A stretch of 64,000 nucleotides of DNA from Sinorhizobium fredii USDA 257 (GCF_000265205.3 NC_018000.1:5453001-5517000), one strand, 5' to 3'; positions 29,770-37,654 are shown, numbered from the stretch's first letter. Numbers and translations: made by a program. The notes: generated by a model from the sequence alone, not told the origin.

Positions 29770-30322
29770 CGTCTTCCCTCCTGTTGCACCCGGAATTCCG
29801 GGCATGCCGCGGCCCGCGCGCCTATCGCCGTCCTGCGTTTCGCATCGCGGCAAGCCGGGGCATTATCGTCGCATGATCCTGATCAGGTCGCAAATGAAGC
29901 GCGGCTGCATCAGGCACGAATGTCCACGACCATCCTGATGGCAGGCGTCACGACCGAATGAAATCCGGCCAAACCCCTTGCGCTCTCCGCCCGATGCCGC
30001 TTTTCGCTGGCCTTCCGGCGATTGTTCCGGTCCCTAGACCGAAATAGGACAGCAAACCTGTCCTATTTCATGCGCTCTATGCCAGAAAGCGCCCCCCTTC
30101 GCAAGGGGCATCGCCGCAAATAATAGAGGAGATTTTGCCGAACATTGCCGTAAATTGTGCAGTTTTGAAATTAAATTACGCCCCTGGCCCACATTCTTCG
30201 CTTTGGTTTCAAACTGGTCTCCTGATGGCATTGCGCCGGAGCCAAAGCATTGCCTGACAGGCGAACTCGGCTATGGTCTCGCCGAAGCATCCGCCAGGGG
30301 CTGACAGACAGGGTGATGTGCA
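29770..30322. other. gltB/aldolase divergent spacer
   Basis: A 553-bp gap between divergent genes holding the promoters of gltB and the aldolase gene. A perfect 12+5+12 palindrome lies at 30041-30069 and a second GC-rich hairpin (CCCCC/GGGG arms) just to its right at about 30088-30107. No protein gene was found. Confidence 0.5.
30041..30069. promoter_or_regulatory. Perfect palindrome upstream of gltB
   Basis: GAAATAGGACAG, spacer CAAAC, CTGTCCTATTTC: a perfect 12-bp inverted repeat about 270 bp upstream of the gltB start. It has no T-run, so it reads better as an operator for a dimeric regulator than as a terminator. I do not recognise the regulator. Confidence 0.6.
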
Positions 30323-31369
30323 ATGATATTTGCCTCCGACAACTGGGCCGGTGCCCATCCGGCAATTGCCGATAACCTCGTCGCGCATGCCCAGGGCTAT
30401 GTCTCCGCCTATGGGACGAGCGATCTCGACCGGTCGGTGGAAAGACGCCTGTCGGAGATTTTCGAGAGGGAGGTCGCGGTGTTTTTCGTCGGCACCGGAA
30501 CGGCCGCCAATTCGCTGGCACTGGCGAGCGCCAATAGGGCGGGGGGCGTCGTCTTCTGCCACCGCGAGGCACATGTGAATGTCGACGAATGCGGGGCGCC
30601 GGAGTTTTTCTCGCATGGCGCCAGGCTGAGCCCGGTCGACGGCGAGCATGGCAAGATGGCAGCAGCCCGGCTCAAGGCCGAAATCCGCCGGTTTCCGCCG
30701 GAATTCGTCCATGGCGGCCAACCGATGGCAGTAACCCTGACGCAGGCGACCGAAAGCGGTAGCGTCTATTCGCTCGAGGAGATCGAAACGCTCGCCTCGA
30801 TCGCTCAATCCCACAAGCTGCCGTTGCACATGGACGGCGCACGCTTCGCGAATGCCCTGGTCAGCCTCGACGTCACGCCGGCCGAGATGACCTGGAAGCG
30901 CGGCGTCGACCTTCTGTCCTTCGGCGGCACGAAGAACGGCTGCTGGTGCGCCGAGGCCCTTATTCTCTTCGACCTCTCCAAGGCGCACGAAATGCACTTC
31001 CTGCGCAAGCGTGCGGCGCAGCTCTTCTCGAAGTCGCGCTTTATCGCAGCCCAGTTCGAAGCCTATCTCGCCGGCGACCTGTGGCTCGAACTCGCCCGCC
31101 ATGCAAACGCCATGGCCCGTCGCCTGGCGGAGGGAATCTCGGCTTCGGCCGAGAGCCGGCTGGCCTGGGCGCCGGAAGCCAACGAGGTTTTCGTGATCCT
31201 GAAGCGTGAGTTGGCCGCACGGCTGCAGCAGCAGGGGGCGGTCTTCTACGACTGGCCCGTGCCGCACCATCTCGCCGGCAGCCTCACCGAGAATGAAGGC
31301 CTCTATCGCCTCGTCACTAGCTTCGCCACGCAGGCCGAAGATGTCGACCGGTTCGTCGCTGCCTGCTGA
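30323..31369 (+). CDS. ltaE: Low-specificity L-threonine aldolase
   Basis: 348 aa PLP enzyme of the beta-eliminating lyase family. It splits L-threonine or allo-threonine to glycine and acetaldehyde. N-terminal SDNWAGAHP, the PLP-contact MDGARFANA, and the Schiff-base Lys204 in SFGGTKNG are present. The ribosome site GGTGATG precedes the ATG. Single gene, divergent from gltB. Confidence 0.88.
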   Translation: MIFASDNWAGAHPAIADNLVAHAQGYVSAYGTSDLDRSVERRLSEIFEREVAVFFVGTGTAANSLALASANRAGGVVFCHREAHVNVDECGAPEFFSHGARLSPVDGEHGKMAAARLKAEIRRFPPEFVHGGQPMAVTLTQATESGSVYSLEEIETLASIAQSHKLPLHMDGARFANALVSLDVTPAEMTWKRGVDLLSFGGTKNGCWCAEALILFDLSKAHEMHFLRKRAAQLFSKSRFIAAQFEAYLAGDLWLELARHANAMARRLAEGISASAESRLAWAPEANEVFVILKRELAARLQQQGAVFYDWPVPHHLAGSLTENEGLYRLVTSFATQAEDVDRFVAAC

Positions 31370-31404
31370 AGACCACCGCCGCGGCGGAAATGCCCCATGA
31401 AAAA

Positions 31405-31427
31405 ACGGCGCCCCCGAGGGGCGCCGT
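31405..31427 (-). terminator. Terminator between aldolase gene and ibpA
   Basis: ACGGCGCCCC pairs with GGGGCGCCGT around a 3-nt loop; on the minus strand it is followed by a T-run (plus-strand A-run at 31400-31405). It terminates ibpA and may also stop aldolase transcripts. Confidence 0.85.
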
Positions 31428-31450
31428 CCTAATAGGCCTGACCGTTGAAG

Positions 31451-31912
31451 TTAGGCGTTCTGCGCCTCGATCTGCTTCGGCTGAGAGGAGACCGAAGTGA
31501 TCTCGATGCGGCGCGGTTTGGCTGCTTCGGGGATCTCGCGCAAGAGATCGACATGAAGCAGGCCGTTCTTCAGCGAGGCGGCTCTGATCTCGACATGGTC
31601 GGCAAGCTGGAAGCGCCGCTCGAAGGCGCGCTTGGCGATGCCGCGATGGAGAAACTGGGTTTCCTCACCCTTCTCCTCGCTCTTTTCGCCCTTGATCGTC
31701 AGCGTGTTTTCACGCGCTTCGACCGAAAGCTCGGTCTCGTCGAAGCCGGCAACGGCCATGGTGATGCGATAGGCGTTTTCGCCGGTCCGCTCGATGTTGT
31801 AGGGCGGATAGGTCTGCGCCTGATCGGGCTGGCCAAGGCTGTCAAGCATGGTGAACAGGCGATCGAAGCCGACGGTGGAGCGGTAGAGGGGGGAAAAATC
31901 AACGTGGCGCAT
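31451..31912 (-). CDS. ibpA: Small heat-shock protein (Hsp20/IbpA class)
   Basis: 153 aa. An alpha-crystallin domain (about 40-130; AYRITMAVAGFDETELSVEA, LHRGIAKRAFERRFQLAD) marks it as an IbpA-class holdase that binds unfolding proteins. The start at 31912 follows AAGGAGGACACC; an open frame to 32074 would run through the thermometer and promoter. Regulation is visible: an RpoH-type promoter and a ROSE-like 5' leader. Confidence 0.95.
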   Translation of the reverse strand: MRHVDFSPLYRSTVGFDRLFTMLDSLGQPDQAQTYPPYNIERTGENAYRITMAVAGFDETELSVEARENTLTIKGEKSEEKGEETQFLHRGIAKRAFERRFQLADHVEIRAASLKNGLLHVDLLREIPEAAKPRRIEITSVSSQPKQIEAQNA

Positions 31913-32008
31913 GGTGTCCTCCTTCAAGAGCAACGGTTTGCGATGTCTGGCCTGCCACCCCATTTGGCTGTGGCATGACCGGTGAACGGACCCGTCTACG
32001 GCGTCCGC
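31913..32008 (-). promoter_or_regulatory. ROSE-type RNA thermometer in the ibpA leader
   Basis: The leader just before the ATG reads (minus strand) TTGCTCTTGAAGGAGGA. UUGCUCU can pair with the AGGAGGA Shine-Dalgarno with one G left over, the U-U/C-G-C-U signature of ROSE elements that melts on heating. An upstream hairpin TGCCAC/GTGGCA is also present. The leader is about 95 nt from the predicted start site, the usual ROSE size. Confidence 0.8.
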
Positions 32009-32015
32009 AAGCAAG

Positions 32016-32044
32016 ACATGGGAATGCCTTCGCATGAGTTCAAG
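32016..32044 (-). promoter_or_regulatory. RpoH (sigma-32) promoter of ibpA
   Basis: On the minus strand CTTGAA (32044-32039), a 17-bp spacer, then CCATGT (32021-32016). This matches the rhizobial RpoH consensus CTTGAA-N17-CCATNT. Transcription would begin near 32008. Confidence 0.85.
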
Positions 32045-32123
32045 GGGCCGTCTGGCAGCGTTGGTGAACGGCATATGAACGACCGGTTCGGTCGCCGTTC
32101 AGCCATGCGGGTATAAAACAAAC

Positions 32124-32226
32124 ACACTGGGTGAAAGCGCCCAGGGCTGAAGTGACATGTCCCTTCTCCTTCAGCGGCCGGAAGCGGTGATCGTCCGGAT
32201 TTCATCCGCCGCTTCCGGCTTTTTTC
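32124..32226 (+). ncRNA. Candidate small RNA upstream of the hydrolase gene
   Basis: Roughly 100 nt with three stem-loops: CTGGG/CCCAG, GCTGAAG/CTTCAGC, and a strong terminator at 32177-32226. No plus-strand gene precedes this terminator, so it must end an independent RNA (or attenuate the hydrolase). A TATAAA lies at 32112-32117 but no convincing -35 is seen. The 5' end is a guess. Confidence 0.5.
32177..32226 (+). terminator. Orphan rho-independent terminator
   Basis: GCCGGAAGCGG pairs with CCGCTTCCGGC, followed by six T. It belongs to no annotated plus-strand gene upstream. Confidence 0.9.
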
Positions 32227-32227
32227 T

Positions 32228-32256
32228 TTGACGCAGGCGAGACCGCCGCCTATCCC
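32228..32256 (+). promoter_or_regulatory. Possible promoter of the hydrolase gene
   Basis: TTGACG at 32228-32233, 17-bp spacer, TATCCC at 32251-32256, just after the orphan terminator and 39 bp before the ATG. It would allow independent transcription of the hydrolase. Confidence 0.4.
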
Positions 32257-32294
32257 TGATGATCTCGACTTCGTTCTAATCGGCCGACGCCTTC

Positions 32295-33278
32295 ATGACG
32301 ACGATCCTTCAATCCACGCCGGACAATCCGATACCGGGAAAGCCCCAGGTGGGCTTTTTCGACGGCGCCGGCGATCGCAAGATTCGTTATGCGGTGTTCA
32401 AGGCGAACGCGCCGGTCACGCGCGGCACGATCGTGCTGCTGCAGGGGCGCAACGAGTCGATCGAGAAATACTTCGAAACGATCGGCGACCTCATGGCGGC
32501 AGGATTTTGGGTCGCCACTTTCGACTGGCGCGGCCAGGGTGGGTCCGAACGGCTGTTGCCACAGCTGGGCCGTGGCCACGTGGAGCATTTTGCCGATTAC
32601 GAGCGCGACCTCACGATATTCCTCGAGCAGATCGTCCTGCCTGACACGCGCCTGCCCTTCTCCATCGTCGCCCATTCAATGGGGGCGCTCGTCGCCCTGT
32701 CGCTGGCGCCGATGCTGGCAAGCCGCATCGACCGCATGGTGCTGCTCGCCCCCTTCCTGGGCTTGAGGGGCCAGGCGATCGGCGAGCACGGCATCGTGGC
32801 GATCGCCACCGCCATGCGCTGGTTCGGCCTCGGCAGCCTGCCGGTGCGCGGCGACACCGAGGGTCGGACGCCGTTCGACAACAATCCGCTGACCACCGAC
32901 AGCCGACGCTATGCGCGCAACCTGGCTTTGATCGACGCCCATCCTCATTTGCGGATCGGACCACCGACGGGCCGGTGGCTCAGCGAGTCGTTCCGGGTGA
33001 TCAGGCGCGCCATGCGCCGCGAACACCTGACGAAGATCATCGTCCCGACCGTCATCCTGGCGCCGACGGCCGACGCTCTCGTGCCCTATCTCGCGATGGA
33101 GTTCCTCGCCAGCAATTTCCGGGCCGGCCACCTGATACCGATCGACGGCGCGCGCCACGAGCTCTTCCAGGAGGCCGACCGCTACCGCGCTCAGGCACTC
33201 GCCGCAATTCTGGCCTTCCTGCCGGAGGCGAATGACGAGGACGCCGATCCTTCGCCGCGCACCATGGAGGATGCGTGA
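32295..33278 (+). CDS. Alpha/beta hydrolase, lysophospholipase-like
   Basis: 327 aa, serine hydrolase of the PldB/monoglyceride-lipase group. Nucleophile S128 lies in AHSMGA, with the FDWRGQGGSER loop upstream, an acid in the APTADALVP strand and His in DGARHELFQE. It would act on lysophospholipids or other esters; the substrate is not shown by sequence. There is no signal peptide and no obvious ribosome site. It ends one base from the convergent hisN. Confidence 0.85.
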   Translation: MTTILQSTPDNPIPGKPQVGFFDGAGDRKIRYAVFKANAPVTRGTIVLLQGRNESIEKYFETIGDLMAAGFWVATFDWRGQGGSERLLPQLGRGHVEHFADYERDLTIFLEQIVLPDTRLPFSIVAHSMGALVALSLAPMLASRIDRMVLLAPFLGLRGQAIGEHGIVAIATAMRWFGLGSLPVRGDTEGRTPFDNNPLTTDSRRYARNLALIDAHPHLRIGPPTGRWLSESFRVIRRAMRREHLTKIIVPTVILAPTADALVPYLAMEFLASNFRAGHLIPIDGARHELFQEADRYRAQALAAILAFLPEANDEDADPSPRTMEDA

Positions 33279-33279
33279 G

Positions 33280-34056
33280 TCAGCGTGATCGCAACATCTC
33301 CAGCGCCTGCGCATGCAGTTCCGGGCTGCCGGCGGCGATGATCTCGCCGCCCATTTCCGCCGGCCCGCCCTGCCAGTCGGTGATGACGCCGCCCGCCTGC
33401 TCGATCAGCGGAATGAGCCCGCCGACATCATAGGGCTTCAGGCCGCATTCGATGACGAGGTCGACATGGCCGGCCGCCAGCAGCGCGAAAGCGTAGCAAT
33501 CGCACCCGTAGCGGAAGAGCCGCACCTTCGCCTGCAGCGCCTCGAAGCGCTCCTTGAGTTCGCCCGTGTAGAGATGCGGCGAGGTGGTGAACAGAACAGC
33601 GTCCGAGAGCGCACCGCAGGGACGCGTTGACAGCACCTTCTCGCCGCCGGGGCCGCGATAGGTCGCTTTCTGGCCGTCGGCGAAATAGCGCTCGCCGGTG
33701 AAGGGCTGGTCCATCAGTCCCATGATCGCCCTGCCGTTGCGGTAGAGCCCGATCAGAGTTCCCCAGACCGGCAGGCCGGAGATGAAGGCACGGGTCCCGT
33801 CGATCGGATCGATGACCCAGACATGTTCGCGATCGAGGCCGATATTGCCGTGCTCCTCGCCGAGGATGCCGTGCTCGGGAAACGCGCCTTCGATCAACAG
33901 CCGGATCGCCGCTTCCGCCGACTGGTCGGCTTCCGTGACGGGGTCGAAACCGCCCTCGAGCTTGTTGACGACGCTCGTGCCTGTGCGGAAGCGCGGCAGG
34001 GTTTCCGCCTTGGCGGCATCGGCGAGGCGGTCGAAGAAGGAACGATCGGGCAGCAT
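33280..34056 (-). CDS. hisN: Inositol-monophosphatase-family histidinol-phosphatase
   Basis: 258 aa. Metal and catalytic motifs of the IMPase fold are present: E67-E in GILGEEHG, D83-P-I-D86-G-T, and the C-terminal KPYDVGGLIPLIEQAGG. That GGLIP variant is typical of HisN-type phosphatases that dephosphorylate L-histidinol-phosphate. A SuhB-type activity cannot be excluded. The start at 34056 follows GAGAG; the longer frame to 34161 is not supported. The adjacent small RNA was first named suhB after a neighbour of this type. Confidence 0.8.
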   Translation of the reverse strand: MLPDRSFFDRLADAAKAETLPRFRTGTSVVNKLEGGFDPVTEADQSAEAAIRLLIEGAFPEHGILGEEHGNIGLDREHVWVIDPIDGTRAFISGLPVWGTLIGLYRNGRAIMGLMDQPFTGERYFADGQKATYRGPGGEKVLSTRPCGALSDAVLFTTSPHLYTGELKERFEALQAKVRLFRYGCDCYAFALLAAGHVDLVIECGLKPYDVGGLIPLIEQAGGVITDWQGGPAEMGGEIIAAGSPELHAQALEMLRSR

Positions 34057-34215
34057 GTCACTCTCTTGAGCGGAGGAACGAAGTTCCTTCTGAATAGAGG
34101 AAATTTGTCGAAAGGCAACGACGGCACCGGTCGGCGCCGGTTCGGGAACAGCTGCGTCCACGTCCGGATCGCTGCATTGGTTTTGCCGCGACGCAAAAGA
34201 CTGCCCCCTTGAAAC

Positions 34216-34244
34216 TTGACAATTGTGCAGTGCAATATTAAAGT
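34216..34244 (+). promoter_or_regulatory. Promoter of the mmgR sRNA
   Basis: TTGACA (34216-34221), 17-bp spacer, TAAAGT (34239-34244). This gives a start near 34251, fitting the expected 5' end of the sRNA. Confidence 0.7.
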
Positions 34245-34250
34245 TTCCAG

Positions 34251-34329
34251 GCAGTCACGCGTGGCTGCAAATACCCTCCTTGGGTGTTTCCTCCCTAGAC
34301 TTGACCGCGCCGCTGGCGCGGTTCTTTTT
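34251..34329 (+). ncRNA. mmgR: MmgR small RNA (alpha-r8 / suhB family)
   Basis: About 79 nt. Stem 1 GCAGTCA/TGGCTGC with loop CGCG; then ACCC/GGGT; then the exposed TTTCCTCCCT motif known for this family; then terminator ACCGCGCC/GGCGCGGT plus TCTTTTT. Size (about 77 nt known in S. meliloti), motif and position between the IMPase-family and N-formylglutamate amidohydrolase genes all fit. In S. meliloti it limits polyhydroxybutyrate accumulation with Hfq. Confidence 0.85.
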
Positions 34330-34345
34330 GAGCGCGAGGGGGATC

Positions 34346-35227
34346 TTACTCCGCAGCAAGCGGCAGATAGGCGCCGTACTCCTCCACATGGCGCGCCAGC
34401 GCCGCGACGAAGGTCGCAAGATCGGTCGCCAGGGCGGCAAAGCCCGGCTTTCTGACCAGTGTCGCCTCGTCGATATAGAGGCTGCGGTTGATCTCGATCT
34501 GAAGCGCGTGAAGACCGCGCGTCGGCCGACCGTAGTGCTCGGTGATGAAGCCGCCGGCATAGGGCTTGTTGCGGGTCACTGCATAGCCGAGCTGCTCCAG
34601 GAGTTCGACCGCAACGCGTGACAGTTCCGCGGCGGCACTCGTTCCATAACGGTCGCCGATGATGAAATCCGGGCGCTGGCCGCTACCTGCCAGGTGAACG
34701 TTTCCGGGCATCGAATGGCAGTCGATGAGCACCGCCATCCCGAACTGGACATGGGTGCGGGCAATCAGCTTCCTGAGTGTCGCATGGTAGGGTTTGTATA
34801 TCGCCTCGATGCGCGCCAGCGCCTCCTCGACCGGGAAACGGCTGCGATAAATCTCCATGTTCTCGGCCACCAGCCGCGGCACCGTCCCCAGCCCGCCGGC
34901 AACCCGCATCGAGCTGATATTGGCGTGGGCCGGCAGCGGCCCCTCGAACATGCGCGGATCGAGCTCGTAGGGTTCTCGGTTGACGTCGAGAAAAGCGCGC
35001 GGGAAATGGGCCCGCAGCAGCGGCGCTCCGAGAAGTGTCGCGCTTTGGAAGAGCTCGTCGACGAAGTGATCCTCGGACCGGCGGATCGAATGCGAATCAA
35101 GCCGCGACTGATCCAGAAAAGACTGGGGATAAGTGCGCCCGCTATGCGGGGAGTTGAACACGAAGGGGATCCGCTGGCTCGCGGGTTCCAGAACCTCGAA
35201 CACGTCCCACTCGGCCACTTCCCCCAT
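34346..35227 (-). CDS. N-formylglutamate amidohydrolase family protein
   Basis: 293 aa zinc amidohydrolase fold. Motifs FNSPHSGRTYP, RSEDHFVDEL, DVNREPYELDPRMF and LIDCHSMPG carry the likely metal ligands. HutG-type enzymes release glutamate from N-formylglutamate in histidine degradation, but no hut genes are adjacent, so the substrate is open. The ATG at 35227 follows AAAGGG; the extension to 35269 lacks a site. Its 3' end lies 17 bp from the end of mmgR, converging with it. Confidence 0.85.
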   Translation of the reverse strand: MGEVAEWDVFEVLEPASQRIPFVFNSPHSGRTYPQSFLDQSRLDSHSIRRSEDHFVDELFQSATLLGAPLLRAHFPRAFLDVNREPYELDPRMFEGPLPAHANISSMRVAGGLGTVPRLVAENMEIYRSRFPVEEALARIEAIYKPYHATLRKLIARTHVQFGMAVLIDCHSMPGNVHLAGSGQRPDFIIGDRYGTSAAAELSRVAVELLEQLGYAVTRNKPYAGGFITEHYGRPTRGLHALQIEINRSLYIDEATLVRKPGFAALATDLATFVAALARHVEEYGAYLPLAAE

Positions 35228-35416
35228 CGGAACCCTTTTACTATATGCGCATCTTGGTGTTTGGATCATGTTGCCAGCTGGCCGCCTCTGTGTCCATAGT
35301 GGCCTCCCGCCGGTTCAGGGGGTTGACGCCTTCCGTTCACCGGATATTTACGCTGTTGCGGTTTGCTAGGCTGCCGCATCCCAGAAGCATTGAAAAGAAA
35401 TAGCCACGGCCGATTC

Positions 35417-35779
35417 ATGACTGCGAAAATCCTCCTTGCCGAAGACGACAACGACATGCGCCGCTTCCTCGTGAAGGCGTTGGAAAAGGCTGGCTACAAG
35501 GTCCTGTCCTACGACAATGGCGCCAGCGCCTACGACCGGCTTCGCGAAGAGCCCTTTTCGCTCCTCCTGACCGACATCGTCATGCCAGAGATGGACGGCA
35601 TCGAGCTTGCCCGCCGGGCAACCGAGCTCGATCCGGACCTGAAGGTGATGTTCATCACCGGGTTTGCCGCCGTCGCGCTGAACCCGGACTCGAAGGCTCC
35701 GAAGGACGCCAAGGTGCTCTCCAAGCCCTTCCACCTTCGCGACCTCGTCAACGAGGTCAACAAGATGCTGGCCGCCTGA
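35417..35779 (+). CDS. cpdR: Single-domain response regulator CpdR1
   Basis: 120 aa, only a receiver domain: acidic pocket E9/D10/D11, phospho-acceptor D53, K103. The sequence follows Caulobacter CpdR, which in its unphosphorylated form delivers CtrA and other substrates to ClpXP; in S. meliloti CpdR1 is needed for cell-cycle control and bacteroid formation. It is phosphorylated through the CckA-ChpT relay. The ATG at 35417 starts the canonical MTAKILLAEDD; an upstream in-frame start is unsupported. Confidence 0.93.
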   Translation: MTAKILLAEDDNDMRRFLVKALEKAGYKVLSYDNGASAYDRLREEPFSLLLTDIVMPEMDGIELARRATELDPDLKVMFITGFAAVALNPDSKAPKDAKVLSKPFHLRDLVNEVNKMLAA

Positions 35780-35880
35780 AACAGCCCCGCCGGCGCCCGG
35801 CGCTGTGACAACCGTCGATCGCTCGATCTGAACGAATAAATTGCCCTCGATTCCCGTACGCAAGGGCGCGGGGTCGTTCT

Positions 35881-35912
35881 GCCGCTGCACGTTCATCCGG
35901 CAGCGGCTTTTT
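35881..35912 (+). terminator. Rho-independent terminator downstream of cpdR
   Basis: GCCGCTGC pairs with GCAGCGGC, followed by TTTTT. It lies about 100 bp after the cpdR stop, so either the mRNA has a long 3' tail or a short RNA lies between. Confidence 0.85.
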
Positions 35913-36078
35913 GTTATTTCAATCATTTAGTCTGCTCAATGCGCCTGCAGCGAGCAAAAGACGGAACGCGAGCCATAGCAATTCCGCCGCGCCGACGCCT
36001 TCGAATTTTCTGTCAAAAAACCTTCGAAAAGCCTATTGACGCCGACGCCGGTTTTATGGTCTATGCGCCGCATCGGAT

Positions 36079-36153
<75 letters not shown>

Positions 36154-36171
36154 TCCAAGTTTCTGATTTAG

Positions 36172-36202
36172 AAGGCCTTTCGAGAGATCGAAGGGCCTTT
36201 TG
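36172..36202 (+). terminator. Terminator of tRNA-Val
   Basis: AAGGCC-TTTCGA pairs with TCGAA-GGGCCTT around GAGA, followed by TTTT. It lies 18 bp after the tRNA. Confidence 0.8.
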
Positions 36203-36435
36203 CGTAGTTTCCCTCGGGTTCACTGAACCCGGTAGGAAGGGATTCGGCATGAGCCGGGCCGCTTTCCGCCAAAGCCGATCTCGAGCGTATCTCGCGCGCC
36301 GCGCGCCGGACCGGTGCGACAGTTCAAGTCGACCTGCGGAGCCTCGTCGCCGCGGTCATGCCGGCCGCTTCTTCCGAAGACGTTGGGACACTGCGATCGA
36401 CGGTTTGGGAAAGAGAATTGAGACGACGACTAATC

Positions 36436-36540
36436 GTCACGCAATCGACACGATCGGCGGTTACACAGATCCATCTCGTCATTGACCACGGATGTACTGG
36501 CAATGGCTGCAGGAAGGTCGGGTTCACCCCGGCTTTTTTG
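36436..36540 (+). ncRNA. Copy 1 of a three-copy structured sRNA-like repeat
   Basis: Shares with 37987-38101 and 38864-38979 a leading GTCA..GTCA/GACA-CGATCGGCGG block, a central hairpin and a terminator. Here the hairpin is CATTGACCA / TGGCAATG with loop CGGATGTAC, and the terminator is GGTCGGG/CCCGGC then six T. Relative to the other copies one stem pair changed on both sides (A-T here, T-A there), which argues for a selected RNA structure. I do not recognise the family. Confidence 0.7.
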
Positions 36541-36558
36541 TTGCCAGCTGCTCGTGAG

Positions 36559-36699
36559 ATGAGAGCCAGGAAGGTCGTGGCAACTGCAAAGGGCGTGATT
36601 GAATTTCAGATGAGCATCGAGGCGATCGATCGAGCCATAGACGACGAAAAAAGGCTACACCGGGCTTCAGAAGCGCCACTGGGCGCCCCTCCGGTTTAA
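36559..36699 (+). CDS. Possible 46-aa small protein after repeat copy 1
   Basis: ATG at 36559 to TAA at 36699. It is charged with no membrane segment (contains VIEFQMSIEAIDRAIDDEKR). It begins just 19 bp after the terminator of repeat copy 1. A related ATG-(A/C)GAGCC-(A/G)GG start follows copy 3. The ribosome site is weak and its end overlaps the convergent gene by 4 bp. It could be a real mini-gene or chance. Confidence 0.3.
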   Translation: MRARKVVATAKGVIEFQMSIEAIDRAIDDEKRLHRASEAPLGAPPV

Positions 36700-37169
36700 C
36701 GCTTCCCCAGCCTCCGCAGGTGCCTTTTGTAGCTTCCCGGGAACCGCTTTAGCTTCCCTGCACCGGGTCTGTTCGCCTGTTCTACCAGGTGAGAAAATTC
36801 CGGATACTCCGCTTTCAGCCGCCTTATCTGGCGACCCTGATGGAGGATGGGCACGAGTTCGACAATCGACCGGTACTTGATGAGGAAAGGCAGAAGATCG
36901 CCTCCATCCACCGGTATTTGCCCCACGGCAGAGGCCATCGTCGGCGAAGATTCTTTTCGGGGAACACCGAGCTCTGCCCATGTCTTCACGATGGGCATCC
37001 ACATCGCGAAGCTTGTGGGGATTTCTTCACTGGGGTAGCTGGCACCCTCCTTAACTTCCCCATGCCTCAGAAGCCATTTTAAAGGTGTGCCGGGCTGCAG
37101 AGTGACGGAAAGACGCCACCCCGAGATAAGCCCGGGATTTTGTTTCGCGAGTTCCTGCATACTCGACAT
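36696..37169 (-). CDS. Hypothetical protein (157 aa)
   Basis: I do not recognise it. It is a mixed hydrophilic protein with a predicted helical C-terminal half (LLPFLIKYRSIVELVPILHQGRQI, then a basic tail). It has no signal peptide or membrane span. A GGGGTGG stretch precedes the ATG. GC and codon use look less biased than the neighbouring core genes, consistent with an accessory gene downstream of the tRNA. Confidence 0.55.
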   Translation of the reverse strand: MSSMQELAKQNPGLISGWRLSVTLQPGTPLKWLLRHGEVKEGASYPSEEIPTSFAMWMPIVKTWAELGVPRKESSPTMASAVGQIPVDGGDLLPFLIKYRSIVELVPILHQGRQIRRLKAEYPEFSHLVEQANRPGAGKLKRFPGSYKRHLRRLGKR

Positions 37170-37456
37170 GGTCCACCCCCGGCGTAAAAAATGCTTCGCG
37201 ATGCGGGACCTGTCTAGTTACACATTTGGGTAGGTAAGCCATCGAAAAACAATCCTGAAGCGAGTTTGGGAACCCGCCATCAACCGCACCTCGGCTACGG
37301 CCGAGCGGAGCTCTGCTAGGACCTTGGTCCAACAATAAATGGGCCAGAGGTCTTAGCCCAACTTGTTATTATCCCATTGATATTGCTTGTAATCCTTGAC
37401 TCACACGTGGCCTGTGCGACCCTCGGACTCCTGGTTGTACCCCGGGGAGGCAGGCA

Positions 37457-37654
37457 ATGAGACTCATGAAAGTGAAGAAGAAGTATCTCCGAAAGACCCA
37501 CGAGCCGGGTGTAACCGAACGCCTTGTTGATGGAAGCATCGGCATTCGGGGTGCAGCCCCTGGTTTCTCGTACCGCGCGGAATGGACTCACAATGGGCGT
37601 CCGGGCACTTTCGAGGCGTGGCTGATAAGCAAGGGCGTCATGCCCAAGCAGTAG
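37457..37654 (+). CDS. Hypothetical small basic protein (65 aa)
   Basis: Not recognised. It is short, with a basic N-terminus (KVKKKYLRKTHEPG) and no membrane segment. The ATG follows GGGGAGGCAGGC, a good ribosome site, which is the main support. A second in-frame ATG lies three codons in. It sits alone in the accessory region. Confidence 0.45.
   Translation: MRLMKVKKKYLRKTHEPGVTERLVDGSIGIRGAAPGFSYRAEWTHNGRPGTFEAWLISKGVMPKQ

Noticed and set aside
31912..32074. N-terminal extension of IbpA
   Set aside because: It would translate the RpoH promoter and ROSE leader; the ribosome site places the start at 31912.
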